Positions 19,994 to 29,103 of a DNA stretch of 64,000 bases are shown here, one piece after another (positions within the stretch are counted from its first letter, which is position 1; each line of letters opens with the position of its first letter). Under the pieces are notes generated by a model that worked only from the letters and a program-made list of their open reading frames with translations, was not told the DNA's origin and did not search any database. The position numbers were made by a program, and so were the translations under genes. This DNA is from Marinobacter sp. X15-166B (GTDB lineage: Bacteria > Pseudomonadota > Gammaproteobacteria > Pseudomonadales > Oleiphilaceae): contig NZ_MEIY01000001.1 of NCBI RefSeq assembly GCF_001752365.1, positions 1,125,019 through 1,189,018 of the forward strand. The letters run 5' to 3'.

Positions 19994-20534
19994 TGTGTCT
20001 CCCCGGGCTCAATGGCCCACCCTGAATGACCCGGCCGATGCCTTCCAGCAGATAACAAACCGCCCGCGCCAACGACAGCAAAGCCGAGATGCCCAGCAAT
20101 ATCGCCATCAGGCAGATCAGATAACCGGTAGGGAGACGCAAAAACTCGGTGACGTCCCCCCAATCGAAGGCCCGCATCCCGAGAACCCATACCCGCCCCG
20201 CCATCACCCACAAGGCGGCGGTCACGATCAGATTGACCAGCAACTGACGCAGCCACACCCAACGGGCCGGATACACCGCATCCAGCAGATCGACACTGAT
20301 ATGCTCTTCCCGCCAGCACACCATGGGTAGCGCCAGAAACACCAGCGCCGCGAGCATCAGTTGGGTCAGCTCCACGGTGCCGGTAATCGGCGAGTTAAAA
20401 AAATAGCGGCCACACACATCCACGGTGGTCAGCAGCATCAACGCGAAAAGGGTGGCACCGGCCACCCCCTCCAGGACGCGCTGCAAGACCTGCCCAATGG
20501 TTGACCAGCTTGTTGTCGTGGTCTGCATGTTCAA
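19986..20534 (-). CDS. dctQ: TRAP transporter small permease subunit (DctQ)
   Basis: The 182-residue protein has four membrane helices and the DctQ pattern LLTTVDVCGRYFFNSPITGTVEL. It is the membrane partner of DctM and lies between dctP (32 bases) and dctM (overlap), which completes a normal three-part TRAP operon. Confidence 0.93.
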   Translation of the reverse strand: MNMQTTTTSWSTIGQVLQRVLEGVAGATLFALMLLTTVDVCGRYFFNSPITGTVELTQLMLAALVFLALPMVCWREEHISVDLLDAVYPARWVWLRQLLVNLIVTAALWVMAGRVWVLGMRAFDWGDVTEFLRLPTGYLICLMAILLGISALLSLARAVCYLLEGIGRVIQGGPLSPGRHND

Positions 20535-20566
20535 GTCTCTGTGTGCTTTTTTTGGATTGGTGTGTT

Positions 20567-21622
20567 TCAGATGGCGTCGACCAGCGCGTCGATGCTGTCT
20601 TTTCCAGCCTCAACCGCAAGCCGCTGCCGGAAGTACTGCAAGGCCTCCTGTGGATCGAATCCTTGCGAGCCGACCGCCTTGGCCCAATCGGCGATCAGGC
20701 GGTCGGAAACCTCTCGCAACATGGCGATATCTTTTTCATCAGCCTGGGTGAAAGTATTGCCCTGCTGTTTGGCAAACTCGACCCCGCGCCGATCGGACAC
20801 ATCCATCATGTAACCGAACAGGCGCGACAGGCGCTCCCCCGACACCGCCTCGATGGCTTTGCGGTCCGCCGCGGATACCCGATCCCACACCGTGGGATTC
20901 ATGACGATGGCAAAGCTGCCACGGTAGAAACCGCCGTCCACGGTCAGCGTATAGGGAGACACTTCCGCCAACCGGAAACTGCGCAGACTCTCAAGCGTCA
21001 GCATGGCGCCATCAATGACCCCCTGCGAGGCCGCCTCATAGGCACCGGTCGGCGGCAGCGCCACACCGGTGACGTTGATCGCGTTCGCCAGTCCGGACAT
21101 CACCCCGCCACCGATACGCAGCCGGTTTCCGGACAACTGATCGAGGGTCTCAATTTTTTTGCTGGTAAATATCTGTCCAGGTCCGTGGATCCCCATGGCC
21201 ATCACCTCCAGACCGCGGTGCTCGCGCGCCTGGGCCAGATGTTCCTGGTGGGTATGCCAATAGGCGGCCGAGGCCACTTCAGATGAGAAGGCCTCAAAGG
21301 TGGGAAACTCGGGCAGCTGGGTCAGTTTGAAGCGCCCGGCCATGTGGCCGTGGAAAATCCAGCTGGCGTCGGCGACCCCGTCGGCCACCAGCGCCATTTG
21401 CGACGGGGGCGGTCCGAGGCCTTCGGTGACCTGAAGGGTGACACGCCCATCGGTGGCTTCTTCTATCCAACTTTTCCAGGTTGGCCAGACGATGGTATTG
21501 ATGCCGTGATTGGGGCCGCCCCAACTGCTGACGTTGATGGTGGTTTGCGCCACTGCCGGAGTTGCCAGCATGAGACTGGCAGACGCCACAGCGCCGATCA
21601 TTAGGTGAGTTATTTTATTCAT
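20567..21622 (-). CDS. dctP: TRAP transporter substrate-binding protein (DctP)
   Basis: The 351-residue periplasmic protein has a signal peptide (cleavage after ATPAVA). The conserved arginine region that binds carboxylates reads LSGNRLRIGGGVMSGLANA, followed by ALPPTGAYEAASQGVIDGAM. The ligand is a carboxylate. Its divergent position to the homogentisate operon suggests an aromatic acid such as a hydroxyphenylacetate. It is the first gene of the transporter operon. Confidence 0.93.
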   Translation of the reverse strand: MNKITHLMIGAVASASLMLATPAVAQTTINVSSWGGPNHGINTIVWPTWKSWIEEATDGRVTLQVTEGLGPPPSQMALVADGVADASWIFHGHMAGRFKLTQLPEFPTFEAFSSEVASAAYWHTHQEHLAQAREHRGLEVMAMGIHGPGQIFTSKKIETLDQLSGNRLRIGGGVMSGLANAINVTGVALPPTGAYEAASQGVIDGAMLTLESLRSFRLAEVSPYTLTVDGGFYRGSFAIVMNPTVWDRVSAADRKAIEAVSGERLSRLFGYMMDVSDRRGVEFAKQQGNTFTQADEKDIAMLREVSDRLIADWAKAVGSQGFDPQEALQYFRQRLAVEAGKDSIDALVDAI

Positions 21623-21716
21623 TGTTATACACCCCTGCTGTCATCCATAAAAGAGCGAGCGCCGGGCTTGCACCGACAGAACCACCATGCCGGCCATTGG
21701 TATCTCGCGCAACTAA

Positions 21717-21726
21717 TTTGTACAAA
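21717..21726. promoter_or_regulatory. Palindrome TTTGTACAAA in the TRAP/homogentisate divergent region
   Basis: A perfect 10-base palindrome, with a related half (TTTAGTACAAC) about 45 bases to the right, lies in the AT-rich part of the 296-base region between divergent dctP and the MBL gene. It fits a dimeric MarR-type operator. The binding protein is inferred. Confidence 0.4.
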
Positions 21727-21837
21727 CAATACCCTAGACTTAAGTATAACCAACAGACAAACCCATTGATTTAGTACAACTTTTGAACAGAACCAAGCGC
21801 TCCGCCCACCGAATACCGCCCCCTCAATTAGACAAGA

Positions 21838-21853
21838 AGTTTCAAAAGAAACT
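21838..21853. promoter_or_regulatory. Inverted repeat before the homogentisate operon
   Basis: AGTTTCAAAAGAAACT is a perfect 6-base inverted repeat with a 4-base spacer, about 65 bases upstream of the MBL start codon. It is a second candidate operator for the neighbouring MarR regulator. Confidence 0.4.
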
Positions 21854-21918
21854 ATTATGATCAAAAAAACAATCGGGGCATCTTGCCGAACCGAACACCC
21901 GACGGGACCGGAGCAACC

Positions 21919-22887
21919 ATGAGCAAACAGTTCGCATCGCACGCAGACACTGAAGAAAAGCAGATCAGCTTTACCCGACTGGCTGAGGGCCTGTACGCCT
22001 ACACCGCCGAAGGCGACCCCAACTCGGGCGTCATCATCGGTGACGACAGCGTGATGGTCATCGACACGCAGGCTACCCCCATCATGGCCGCGGATGTCAT
22101 CCGCCGGATTCGCGAGGTCACCGACAAGCCGATCAAGCACGTCGTCATGACCCATTACCACGCGGTACGGGTGCTGGGTGCCTCGGCCTATCAGGCCGAC
22201 AACATTTACGCCAGTCAGAACACCTACGATTTGATCGTCGAGCGTGGCGCACAGGACTATGAATCCGAGGTGGGCCGTTTTCCGCGCCTGTTCAAGGGCG
22301 TTGATTCGGTGCCGGGACTGACCTGGCCGAACATCGTGTTCCGGCAGGAGCTGACCGTGTTCATGGGCGCGCGCGAAGTACGCATTCTCCACCTGGGCCA
22401 TGGCCACACCAAGGGTGACACGGTGGTCTGGCTGCCCGAGGAGCAGGTGCTGTTCTCCGGCGATCTGGTCGAATACGGCGCCACCCCCTACACCGGCGAC
22501 GCCTACCACGAGGACTGGCCCGCCACTCTGGATCGCCTGCTGGCGCTCAATCCGCAGAAACTGGTGCCGGGACGTGGGGATGCCCTGCAGACCCCCGAAC
22601 AATGCCAGGAAGCAATTCAGGGCACCCGGGACTTCCTCGCCGAGATGTATGAGAGCGTCAGAGCCGGCAAGGCGGCGGGTAAATCTCTGTCGCAGTGCTA
22701 CGCCGACACCTACGCCCTGTTGAAGCCCAAGTATGGTCACTGGGTGATATTTGATCATTGCCTGCCCTTTAACATCACCCGCTGTTACGACGAGGCCGGC
22801 GGCGAATACACCGATCCGCGCATCTGGACGGCAGAACGCGACACCCAGATGTGGCACGCCCTTCAGGACGTGGTCGAACGCCAGTAA
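21919..22887 (+). CDS. MBL-fold protein with altered metal site
   Basis: The 322-residue metallo-beta-lactamase-fold protein keeps His79 and His81 (MTHYHAVRVLG), His163 (GHGHTKGD) and bridging Asp182 (LFSGDL). The positions that normally hold Asp and His of HxHxDH are Val83 and Arg84, and the usual PGHG histidine is Arg219 (VPGRGD). By analogy with glyoxalase II, one zinc site is intact and the second is lost. It is first in the homogentisate operon. ATG 21919 is preceded by GGAG. The function is unknown; thioester or lactone hydrolysis is one guess. Confidence 0.85.
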   Translation: MSKQFASHADTEEKQISFTRLAEGLYAYTAEGDPNSGVIIGDDSVMVIDTQATPIMAADVIRRIREVTDKPIKHVVMTHYHAVRVLGASAYQADNIYASQNTYDLIVERGAQDYESEVGRFPRLFKGVDSVPGLTWPNIVFRQELTVFMGAREVRILHLGHGHTKGDTVVWLPEEQVLFSGDLVEYGATPYTGDAYHEDWPATLDRLLALNPQKLVPGRGDALQTPEQCQEAIQGTRDFLAEMYESVRAGKAAGKSLSQCYADTYALLKPKYGHWVIFDHCLPFNITRCYDEAGGEYTDPRIWTAERDTQMWHALQDVVERQ

Positions 22888-22956
22888 CCCTGTGGCCCCG
22901 GAGCTGTGCCCGGGGCAGTGTCACGCCGTCAGCGGGCGGCGTCACCGGAGCAAACA

Positions 22957-24669
22957 ATGCCTGATAATTATAAGAATCCAATCTATCCTTACCGCCGCGC
23001 GCCGGAGCTTGATTGCCCCTCCGTGCCGCACCGCCCGGTGATCATTGTTGGCGCCGGTCCGACGGGATTGATCGCGGCCATTGACCTGGCAAAGCAAGGT
23101 ATTGCCAGCGTCCTGCTGGACGACAACAACACCGTCAGCGTCGGTTCGCGGGCCATCTGTTTTTCCAAACGCACCCTGGAAATCATGGACCGGCTGGGCT
23201 GCGCCCAGCCGATGCTCGACAAAGGGGTCACCTGGCAGCGTGGCCGGGTGTTCTTTCAGGAACGCGAAGTCTACGATTTCAATCTGCTGCCCGAGGAAGG
23301 CCACCGCATTCCGGCGTTCATCAACCTGCAGCAGTACTATCTGGAAGAGTATCTGGTCGATCGCGCCCAGCAGCTTGCCGGGTACATCGACCTCCGCTGG
23401 CAACACAAGGTTACCCACGTGGACAGCCAGACTGACCACAGTGTGGTGACCGTGACGACCGAGGACGGGGACTACCAACTCAGCTGTGACTATTTGCTGG
23501 TGGCTGACGGCGCCAACAGCCGGATCCGTGACCGTCTGGGGCTGGCAAGCACAGGCCAGGTGTTCCAGGATCGCTTTCTGATCGCAGACGTGATCATGAC
23601 CGCCGACTTTCCCACCGAACGGTGGTTCTGGTTCGACCCGCCGTTTCATCCCGACCAGTCCGTGCTGCTGCACAAGCAGCCCGACAATGTCTGGCGCATC
23701 GATTTCCAGCTCGGCTGGGATGCGGACCCCGACGAAGAACGGCAAGAACAAAACATCCGCCCCCGGGTGCAGGCCATGCTGGGCGCAGACGTCGAGTTCG
23801 AACTGGCGTGGACCAGCGTCTACACCTTCCGCTGCCGCAAGATGGATCATTTTATCCACAACCGGGTGTTCTTCATGGGGGACGCAGCCCATCAGGTCTC
23901 GCCGTTTGGCGCCCGCGGCGCCAATGGCGGTGCCCAGAGCATCGACAACCTGGCGTGGAAACTGGCGCTGGTGCTGAAGGGGCAGGCACCGCCCGCACTG
24001 CTCGACACCTACAACACCGAGCGCCAGCAGGGGGCCGCGGAAAACATTCTTCACTCGACCCGGGCCACCGACTTTATTACGCCCAAGAGCCCCATCAGCA
24101 AGCTGTTCCGCGACACCACCCTGGAACTGGCCGAAACTTTTCCATTCGCGCGCAGTCTGGTGAACAGCGGCCGGCTGTCATTGCCTTGCCGCTACCGCCA
24201 TTCCCCACTCAATGGGGCCAACGAACCCACCATGCCGGCGGCTGTGGGCCCCGGCTGCTCCGCTCAGGATGCGCCGATCGGGGGCGGCGATGGCCAGCGC
24301 TGGTTGCTCAACCAGCTGGGGGATCGGTTTGTGCTCCTGCTGGATGGCCGGCTGCCCGCCGACCAGGCCGCGGCCCTGCAGCCCTCCCTGCAAACCCTGC
24401 TTGACGAGCGCCCGCTGCTGGACCTGTTGTTGCTGGGGCCGATTGCGCCGGCGCTGGCGGGTCTCCCGCGTACTACACTGATCGAAGACCCTCAGAAGTT
24501 GGTGACCCAGCGCTACGGGTTGACGGCCGGTGCCTGTTATCTGGTGCGCCCGGATCAGCATATCGCCGCCCGCTGGGCGCGTTTCGACGCCCACCACGTT
24601 AACCATGCCATGGACCAGGTGCTGGGTATGCATCTGGCGTCCCGGGAGATTCAACATGTCACGGCTTGA
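22957..24669 (+). CDS. FAD-dependent aromatic monooxygenase
   Basis: The 570-residue class A flavoprotein hydroxylase has the FAD-binding GAGPTGLIAAIDLA near residue 30, VADGANSRIRDRLGL, and FFMGDAAHQVSPFGARGANGG. A C-terminal thioredoxin-like domain (RYGLTAGACYLVRPDQHIAARW) is as in MhpA/phenol-hydroxylase-type enzymes. It precedes hmgA, and no hpd is present. It probably makes homogentisate, for instance by hydroxylating 3- or 4-hydroxyphenylacetate. ATG 22957 with CGGAG upstream is preferred over an ATG at 22906. It overlaps the next ORF by 14 bases. Confidence 0.88.
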   Translation: MPDNYKNPIYPYRRAPELDCPSVPHRPVIIVGAGPTGLIAAIDLAKQGIASVLLDDNNTVSVGSRAICFSKRTLEIMDRLGCAQPMLDKGVTWQRGRVFFQEREVYDFNLLPEEGHRIPAFINLQQYYLEEYLVDRAQQLAGYIDLRWQHKVTHVDSQTDHSVVTVTTEDGDYQLSCDYLLVADGANSRIRDRLGLASTGQVFQDRFLIADVIMTADFPTERWFWFDPPFHPDQSVLLHKQPDNVWRIDFQLGWDADPDEERQEQNIRPRVQAMLGADVEFELAWTSVYTFRCRKMDHFIHNRVFFMGDAAHQVSPFGARGANGGAQSIDNLAWKLALVLKGQAPPALLDTYNTERQQGAAENILHSTRATDFITPKSPISKLFRDTTLELAETFPFARSLVNSGRLSLPCRYRHSPLNGANEPTMPAAVGPGCSAQDAPIGGGDGQRWLLNQLGDRFVLLLDGRLPADQAAALQPSLQTLLDERPLLDLLLLGPIAPALAGLPRTTLIEDPQKLVTQRYGLTAGACYLVRPDQHIAARWARFDAHHVNHAMDQVLGMHLASREIQHVTA

Positions 24670-24892
24670 GCTGAACCCCAACTTCACCGACCCCGACGCC
24701 TTTTATGCGGCGCTGACCGACCTGTATCGCGAGCGCTCCGGGCCGGAATGCGAGCGCATCAACGCCCGCCTGATCTTGCTGCTTGCCAACCACATCGGGG
24801 AACAAACGGTTCTGGAGGAGGCCATGGGCATTGCCGGCCAGGATAACGCACCGCCCGCAGAGCAGCCCGCGTCAACCCTGCGGCAGCACTGA
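24656..24892 (+). CDS. Small DUF2783-type protein
   Basis: The 78-residue acidic protein (NFTDPDAFYAALTDLYRE and INARLILLLANHIGEQTVLEEAM) resembles the DUF2783 family, which I recall beside flavin monooxygenases. It overlaps the monooxygenase gene by 14 bases, so tight coupling and perhaps a complex are likely. It has no catalytic motif. The last 20 residues are low-complexity (DNAPPAEQPAST). Confidence 0.75.
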   Translation: MSRLELNPNFTDPDAFYAALTDLYRERSGPECERINARLILLLANHIGEQTVLEEAMGIAGQDNAPPAEQPASTLRQH

Positions 24893-24907
24893 AACGAGGA
24901 CACCTTG

Positions 24908-26215
24908 ATGGCTGATCAACTGCATTACCAGAGCGGCTTCCGTAACCACTTTGCCACTGAAGCACTGCCGGGCGCCTTGCCCGAGGGCCAGAACTCGCCG
25001 CAACAGTGCGCCTACGGCCTGTACGCCGAGCAATTAACCGGCTCGGCCTTTACTGCACCCCGGCACCGGAACCTGCGCAGCTGGCTGTATCGCATCCGGC
25101 CTTCTGCGGCGCACAGCGCCTATCAACCCCTGGACAATGACCGGGTACACACCGCACCTCCGGCCAGACCCGCAGCGGATCCCAACCAGATGCGCTGGGA
25201 TCCTGCACCGCTGCCCGACACCCCGACCGATTTTATCGACAGTCTGCTGACCATCGCCGTTAACGGCGATGCCGGCACCCAGACGGGCACAGCGGTGCAT
25301 GTCTACGCCTTCAACGCGGATATGGTGGAGCGCTTCTTTTACAATGCCGACGGCGAGCTGCTGATCGTGCCGCAGCTCGGTGCCCTGCGTCTGCGCACCG
25401 AACTGGGCGAGCTTGAAGTCGACAGCGGCGAAATCGCGGTCATCCCCCGGGGCATCAAATTCCAGGTGCGCCGGGGCGCCGGCACCAAGGTGGCCCGTGG
25501 TTATGTCTGTGAAAATTATGGCAGCCCGCTGGAGCTGCCCGGACTCGGCCCCATCGGGGCCAACGGGCTGGCCAACCCCCGCGATTTTCTCGCCCCGGTG
25601 GCCGCTTACGAACATCAGCCGGGCCACTTTCGGGTGGTGGCCAAATTTTCCGGCCGCTTTTGGGAAACCCGGCTTGACCACTCGCCGCTGGACGTGGTCG
25701 CCTGGCACGGTAACTACACGCCTTACAAGTACAATCTGGCCCACTTCAACACCATCAACACCGTGAGCTTCGATCACCCCGATCCGTCGATTTTTACCGT
25801 GCTGACGTCGGTATCCGATACCCCCGGAATGGCGAATCTGGACTTCGTCATCTTTCCGCCCCGCTGGATGGTGGCGGAGCACACCTTCCGGCCGCCCTGG
25901 TTTCACCGCAATCTGATGAGTGAATTCATGGGCCTGATTCACGGCGAATACGATGCCAAAGCGGCAGGCTTTCTGCCCGGCGGGGCCAGCCTGCACAACT
26001 GCATGTCCCCCCACGGGCCGGATGCCGCGTCCTTCGACAAGGCGGCCAGCGCAACGCTCGAGCCCCAGTATCAGGGCAACACGCTGGCCTTCATGTTTGA
26101 AAGCCGCTACGTGTTTCACCCCACCGAAGCGGCGCTGCAGGCGGATTTCCGCCAGCAGGATTATGTCCATGTCTGGTCCACCTTGCGCGCCAACTTCAAC
26201 CCCGACCAGCGCTGA
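24908..26215 (+). CDS. hmgA: Homogentisate 1,2-dioxygenase
   Basis: The 435-residue non-haem iron enzyme opens homogentisate to maleylacetoacetate. The family's C-terminal iron-site region is intact: [25 protein letters not shown] gives the first His and Glu, and the [15 protein letters not shown] segment supplies further His. The N-terminus [26 protein letters not shown] is diagnostic. The start is ATG 24908, one codon after an in-frame TTG. It is followed 65 bases later by the fumarylacetoacetate hydrolase gene. Confidence 0.97.
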   Translation: MADQLHYQSGFRNHFATEALPGALPEGQNSPQQCAYGLYAEQLTGSAFTAPRHRNLRSWLYRIRPSAAHSAYQPLDNDRVHTAPPARPAADPNQMRWDPAPLPDTPTDFIDSLLTIAVNGDAGTQTGTAVHVYAFNADMVERFFYNADGELLIVPQLGALRLRTELGELEVDSGEIAVIPRGIKFQVRRGAGTKVARGYVCENYGSPLELPGLGPIGANGLANPRDFLAPVAAYEHQPGHFRVVAKFSGRFWETRLDHSPLDVVAWHGNYTPYKYNLAHFNTINTVSFDHPDPSIFTVLTSVSDTPGMANLDFVIFPPRWMVAEHTFRPPWFHRNLMSEFMGLIHGEYDAKAAGFLPGGASLHNCMSPHGPDAASFDKAASATLEPQYQGNTLAFMFESRYVFHPTEAALQADFRQQDYVHVWSTLRANFNPDQR

Positions 26216-26280
26216 CCGGGCTCATTACACTGATACTCGGAGCCGGCGGCTCCGTCCCAGACCAAAAGGAACACACCACC

Positions 26281-27300
26281 ATGAAACTGGCAACGCTCAA
26301 CAATGGACGGGATGGCGAGCTGATTATTGTCTCCCGTGATCTGACCCGGGCCGTCCGCGCCACTGATCTCGCGCCGACCCTGCAACAGGCCGTCGAACAC
26401 TGGGCGGTCATCAGCCCTGCCCTTGAGGCCCGCTACGCCGAGCTCAACAATGGCACGCTCGACGGGGCCTTCACGCTGGACTGCACCCAACTGCATTCCC
26501 CCCTGCCTCGGACCTATCACTGGGCCGACGGTTCGGCTTACCTCAACCATGTGCAACTGGTCCGCCAGGCCCGCAACGCCGAAATGCCTGAATCCTTCTG
26601 GACCGACCCGTTGATGTATCAAGGCGGCGGCGACCGGTTCCTGGCCCCCACTGAAGACATCGAAGCGGTGAGTGAAGATCACGGTATCGACTTCGAAGGG
26701 GAGATCGCCGTGATCACCGACGACGTCCCCATGGCCGTATCCGCCGAGCAGGCGGCCGAACACATCAAACTGGTGATGCTGGTCAACGACGTCAGTCTGC
26801 GGGGGCTCATTCCCGGCGAGCTGGCCAAGGGATTTGGTTTCTTTCAGGCCAAGCCGGCTTCGGCCTTCTCCCCCATCGCGGTCACCCCGGATGAATTAGG
26901 GGACGCCTGGCAGGATGGCCGGGTCCACCTGCCCCTGACCGTGCACCTGAACGGCGAAAAATTCGGCGTGCCCGAAGCCGGGCCCGACATGATTTTCAGC
27001 TTTCCGCAACTGGTGGCCCACGCGGCCCGCACCCGATACCTGGGCGCCGGTGCCATCATCGGTTCGGGCACCGTTTCCAATCCGGGCCCCGACGGCGGTC
27101 CCGGCAAGCCGGTGGCCGATGGCGGCGTCGGCTACAGTTGTCTGGCCGAACAACGCATGGTGGAGCAGATCCTGCACGGTGCCATCCACACACCGTTCAT
27201 GCGCTTTGGCGACCGTGTCCGCATCGAGATGTTCGACCGGGATGGGCACAGCATATTCGGCGCCATCGATCAGCAGGTGGTCAAGTACCAGCCCGATTGA
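26281..27300 (+). CDS. Fumarylacetoacetate hydrolase
   Basis: The 339-residue FAH-family protein has the metal-site Glu segment (DHGIDFEGEIAVITDDV) and the following VMLVNDVSLRGLIPGELAKGFGF. It is the shorter bacterial type, not the 430-residue mammalian-like form. It splits fumarylacetoacetate to fumarate and acetoacetate. Its place between hmgA and maiA makes the assignment secure by context. Confidence 0.93.
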   Translation: MKLATLNNGRDGELIIVSRDLTRAVRATDLAPTLQQAVEHWAVISPALEARYAELNNGTLDGAFTLDCTQLHSPLPRTYHWADGSAYLNHVQLVRQARNAEMPESFWTDPLMYQGGGDRFLAPTEDIEAVSEDHGIDFEGEIAVITDDVPMAVSAEQAAEHIKLVMLVNDVSLRGLIPGELAKGFGFFQAKPASAFSPIAVTPDELGDAWQDGRVHLPLTVHLNGEKFGVPEAGPDMIFSFPQLVAHAARTRYLGAGAIIGSGTVSNPGPDGGPGKPVADGGVGYSCLAEQRMVEQILHGAIHTPFMRFGDRVRIEMFDRDGHSIFGAIDQQVVKYQPD

Positions 27301-27330
27301 GCCGTCCGCGGTAAACAGGAGATTCCGGTG

Positions 27331-27996
27331 ATGACCACACTCTACAGTTACTTCCGCTCATCAGCCGCCTACCGGGTCAGGATCGCCCTGAACCTCAAAG
27401 GCGTCGAATACGATCAGGCCAGCATCAATCTGGTCAAAGGCGAGCAGCGGGAGACCGCCAACCTGAGGCGCAATCCACAGGGTCTGGTGCCGTCGCTGGT
27501 TACCGATCAGGGGGACACCCTGACCCAGTCGCTGGCCATCTGTGAGTACCTGGACGAGCGCTACCCCCGGCCCGCGTTGCTGCCCGAAGATGCACCCGGG
27601 CGCGCCCGGGTGCGTGCCCTGGCCCAGTTGATTGCCTGTGAGATTCACCCGCTCAACAACCTGCGCGTGCTCAAGTACCTGGTGAGGGAGCTGGGCGTGG
27701 ACGAGGACGGCAAACTCGACTGGTACCGCCACTGGGTCGCCGAGGGCTTCAGCGCCCTGGAAGCCATGCTGTCCGGGGGGACGGGCGGCGGCGACTTCTG
27801 CCACGGTGACGCCCCGACCCTGGCGGATATCTGCCTCGTGCCACAGGTGTACAATGCCGAGCGCTTCGCGTGTGACCTGACGCCTTACCCGGCCATCCGG
27901 CGCATCACCGCCAACTGCCGGGCACTGGCGGCGTTCGCGCAGGCCGCACCGGAAGCACAGCCTGACGCCGCCCCCTCGTCCACACCCCGGCGCTGA
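27331..27996 (+). CDS. maiA: Maleylacetoacetate isomerase (zeta-class GST)
   Basis: The 221-residue protein has the zeta-GST active-site motif RSSAAYRVRIALNLKGVEY and the substrate loop NPQGLVPSLV. It isomerises maleylacetoacetate to fumarylacetoacetate using glutathione. The start is ATG 27331 after AGGAGATT; a GTG directly before it is in frame. It is the last gene of the homogentisate operon and runs convergently into the carbonic anhydrase gene. Residues after 208 are low-complexity. Confidence 0.95.
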   Translation: MTTLYSYFRSSAAYRVRIALNLKGVEYDQASINLVKGEQRETANLRRNPQGLVPSLVTDQGDTLTQSLAICEYLDERYPRPALLPEDAPGRARVRALAQLIACEIHPLNNLRVLKYLVRELGVDEDGKLDWYRHWVAEGFSALEAMLSGGTGGGDFCHGDAPTLADICLVPQVYNAERFACDLTPYPAIRRITANCRALAAFAQAAPEAQPDAAPSSTPRR

Positions 27997-28032
27997 TTCC
28001 CGGATGCGGGCATGGCCTGTCCGCGACTGCTG

Positions 28033-28899
28033 CTACCTGATCTCGGACAGCAACTCGGGGTTGGTGACCAGATTGCGGACCCCATGGGCGTGATCTTCCT
28101 CGAAGACGTTGCCCTGGCACCACTCGCCCACGGTGGCGAGGTTCACTTTGAGCACTTCGGGGCGCACATTCCAGGTGACCTGAAACGGCGAACCGGCCTC
28201 GTTGTAGCCCGGGCCGGTGGTCGAACCGGCGTATTGCACCGGGGTTCCCGTGTCGTTGGGCAGATTCACCGCCTGATGCAGCCCATTGGTTTGTTCGTGA
28301 CGGGTTAGTGCCACAAAATTGCGGGCCTCACTGTCATTCACCAGCACGTACACCTGCGCTTCCACCCGCAGTTGCGGGTTCTGGATGGAATCGTTAAAAC
28401 AGGAGCCCAGGGTGGGACCGGGTGCGACCCGGGCGGTGGAATAGACGTAGTGGACTTCAATGGTATCACCGGGGTAGAGGCTGCCATGCTCACTGGGGCA
28501 CACTTCCTCCTCAACCGCCGCCAATTCGCCCTCATGCAGTTGCCCCGAATACTGATACCCCCCCAGATAGCCTTCACCATCCCCATTGCCGGCGTACTTG
28601 GTGAACGCTCCTCCCTTGTGCTCTGCGTTCTTGTGAAAATGAATGTCGCAAAGATTCATCTCGGTGTAGGCCGGCGCCACGCTGAACACCACGGGATTGC
28701 TTCCGGCCGTGGAACTGAGGTCCCGGGGCGACTGGGGCCCAAAGCCCTTGCCGTCGGTGTTGCTGGCGAGATTGCGGCGCTGGTCAGCCACGAACTGCTC
28801 GGACACCTGCTTGCCATCCATAGCGGGTGCGTCTTTCGCGCAGACATTGAAAGGCAATGTGGTGGCGGCCGCGAGTATAAAAAAGGCATGAATTTTCAT
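28033..28899 (-). CDS. Delta-class carbonic anhydrase, exported
   Basis: The 288-residue protein has a signal peptide (MKIHAFFILAAATTLPFNVCA). The segments CDIHFHKNAEHKGG, GDTIEVHYVYSTARV, NPQLRVEAQVYVLVND and GNVFEEDHAHGVRNLVT belong to the delta-class carbonic anhydrases first known from diatoms and dinoflagellates. It would hydrate CO2 in the periplasm, with a metal held by histidines of the HFH region and a third His. I chose ATG 28899 after AGGAG; a longer frame reaches 28995. It is a single gene, convergent with maiA. Confidence 0.82.
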   Translation of the reverse strand: MKIHAFFILAAATTLPFNVCAKDAPAMDGKQVSEQFVADQRRNLASNTDGKGFGPQSPRDLSSTAGSNPVVFSVAPAYTEMNLCDIHFHKNAEHKGGAFTKYAGNGDGEGYLGGYQYSGQLHEGELAAVEEEVCPSEHGSLYPGDTIEVHYVYSTARVAPGPTLGSCFNDSIQNPQLRVEAQVYVLVNDSEARNFVALTRHEQTNGLHQAVNLPNDTGTPVQYAGSTTGPGYNEAGSPFQVTWNVRPEVLKVNLATVGEWCQGNVFEEDHAHGVRNLVTNPELLSEIR

Positions 28900-29103
28900 G
28901 GTGGGGCTCCTGAGTTGGCTGATGCCGTGCAAACGGCACCCCGGGGTACCCCCGGCCTGCGCGCAACTCAGCGCGTAACCGGGACAAGTGGGCACTCGTC
29001 AGGCAAGCAGCTCTGCAGCACGCTCCGCAGACAGGTTGGCGACCAGACCTGACAACGGCCACCCTTCAAGGTTAGCAATACCTCCCCGATTCGCCGCCCC
29101 GCG

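Noticed and set aside
21625..22857. 410-residue minus-strand frame opposite the MBL gene
   Set aside because: It reads through the divergent promoter and the antisense of the MBL gene. It has no family motif and the MBL protein on the plus strand is clear.
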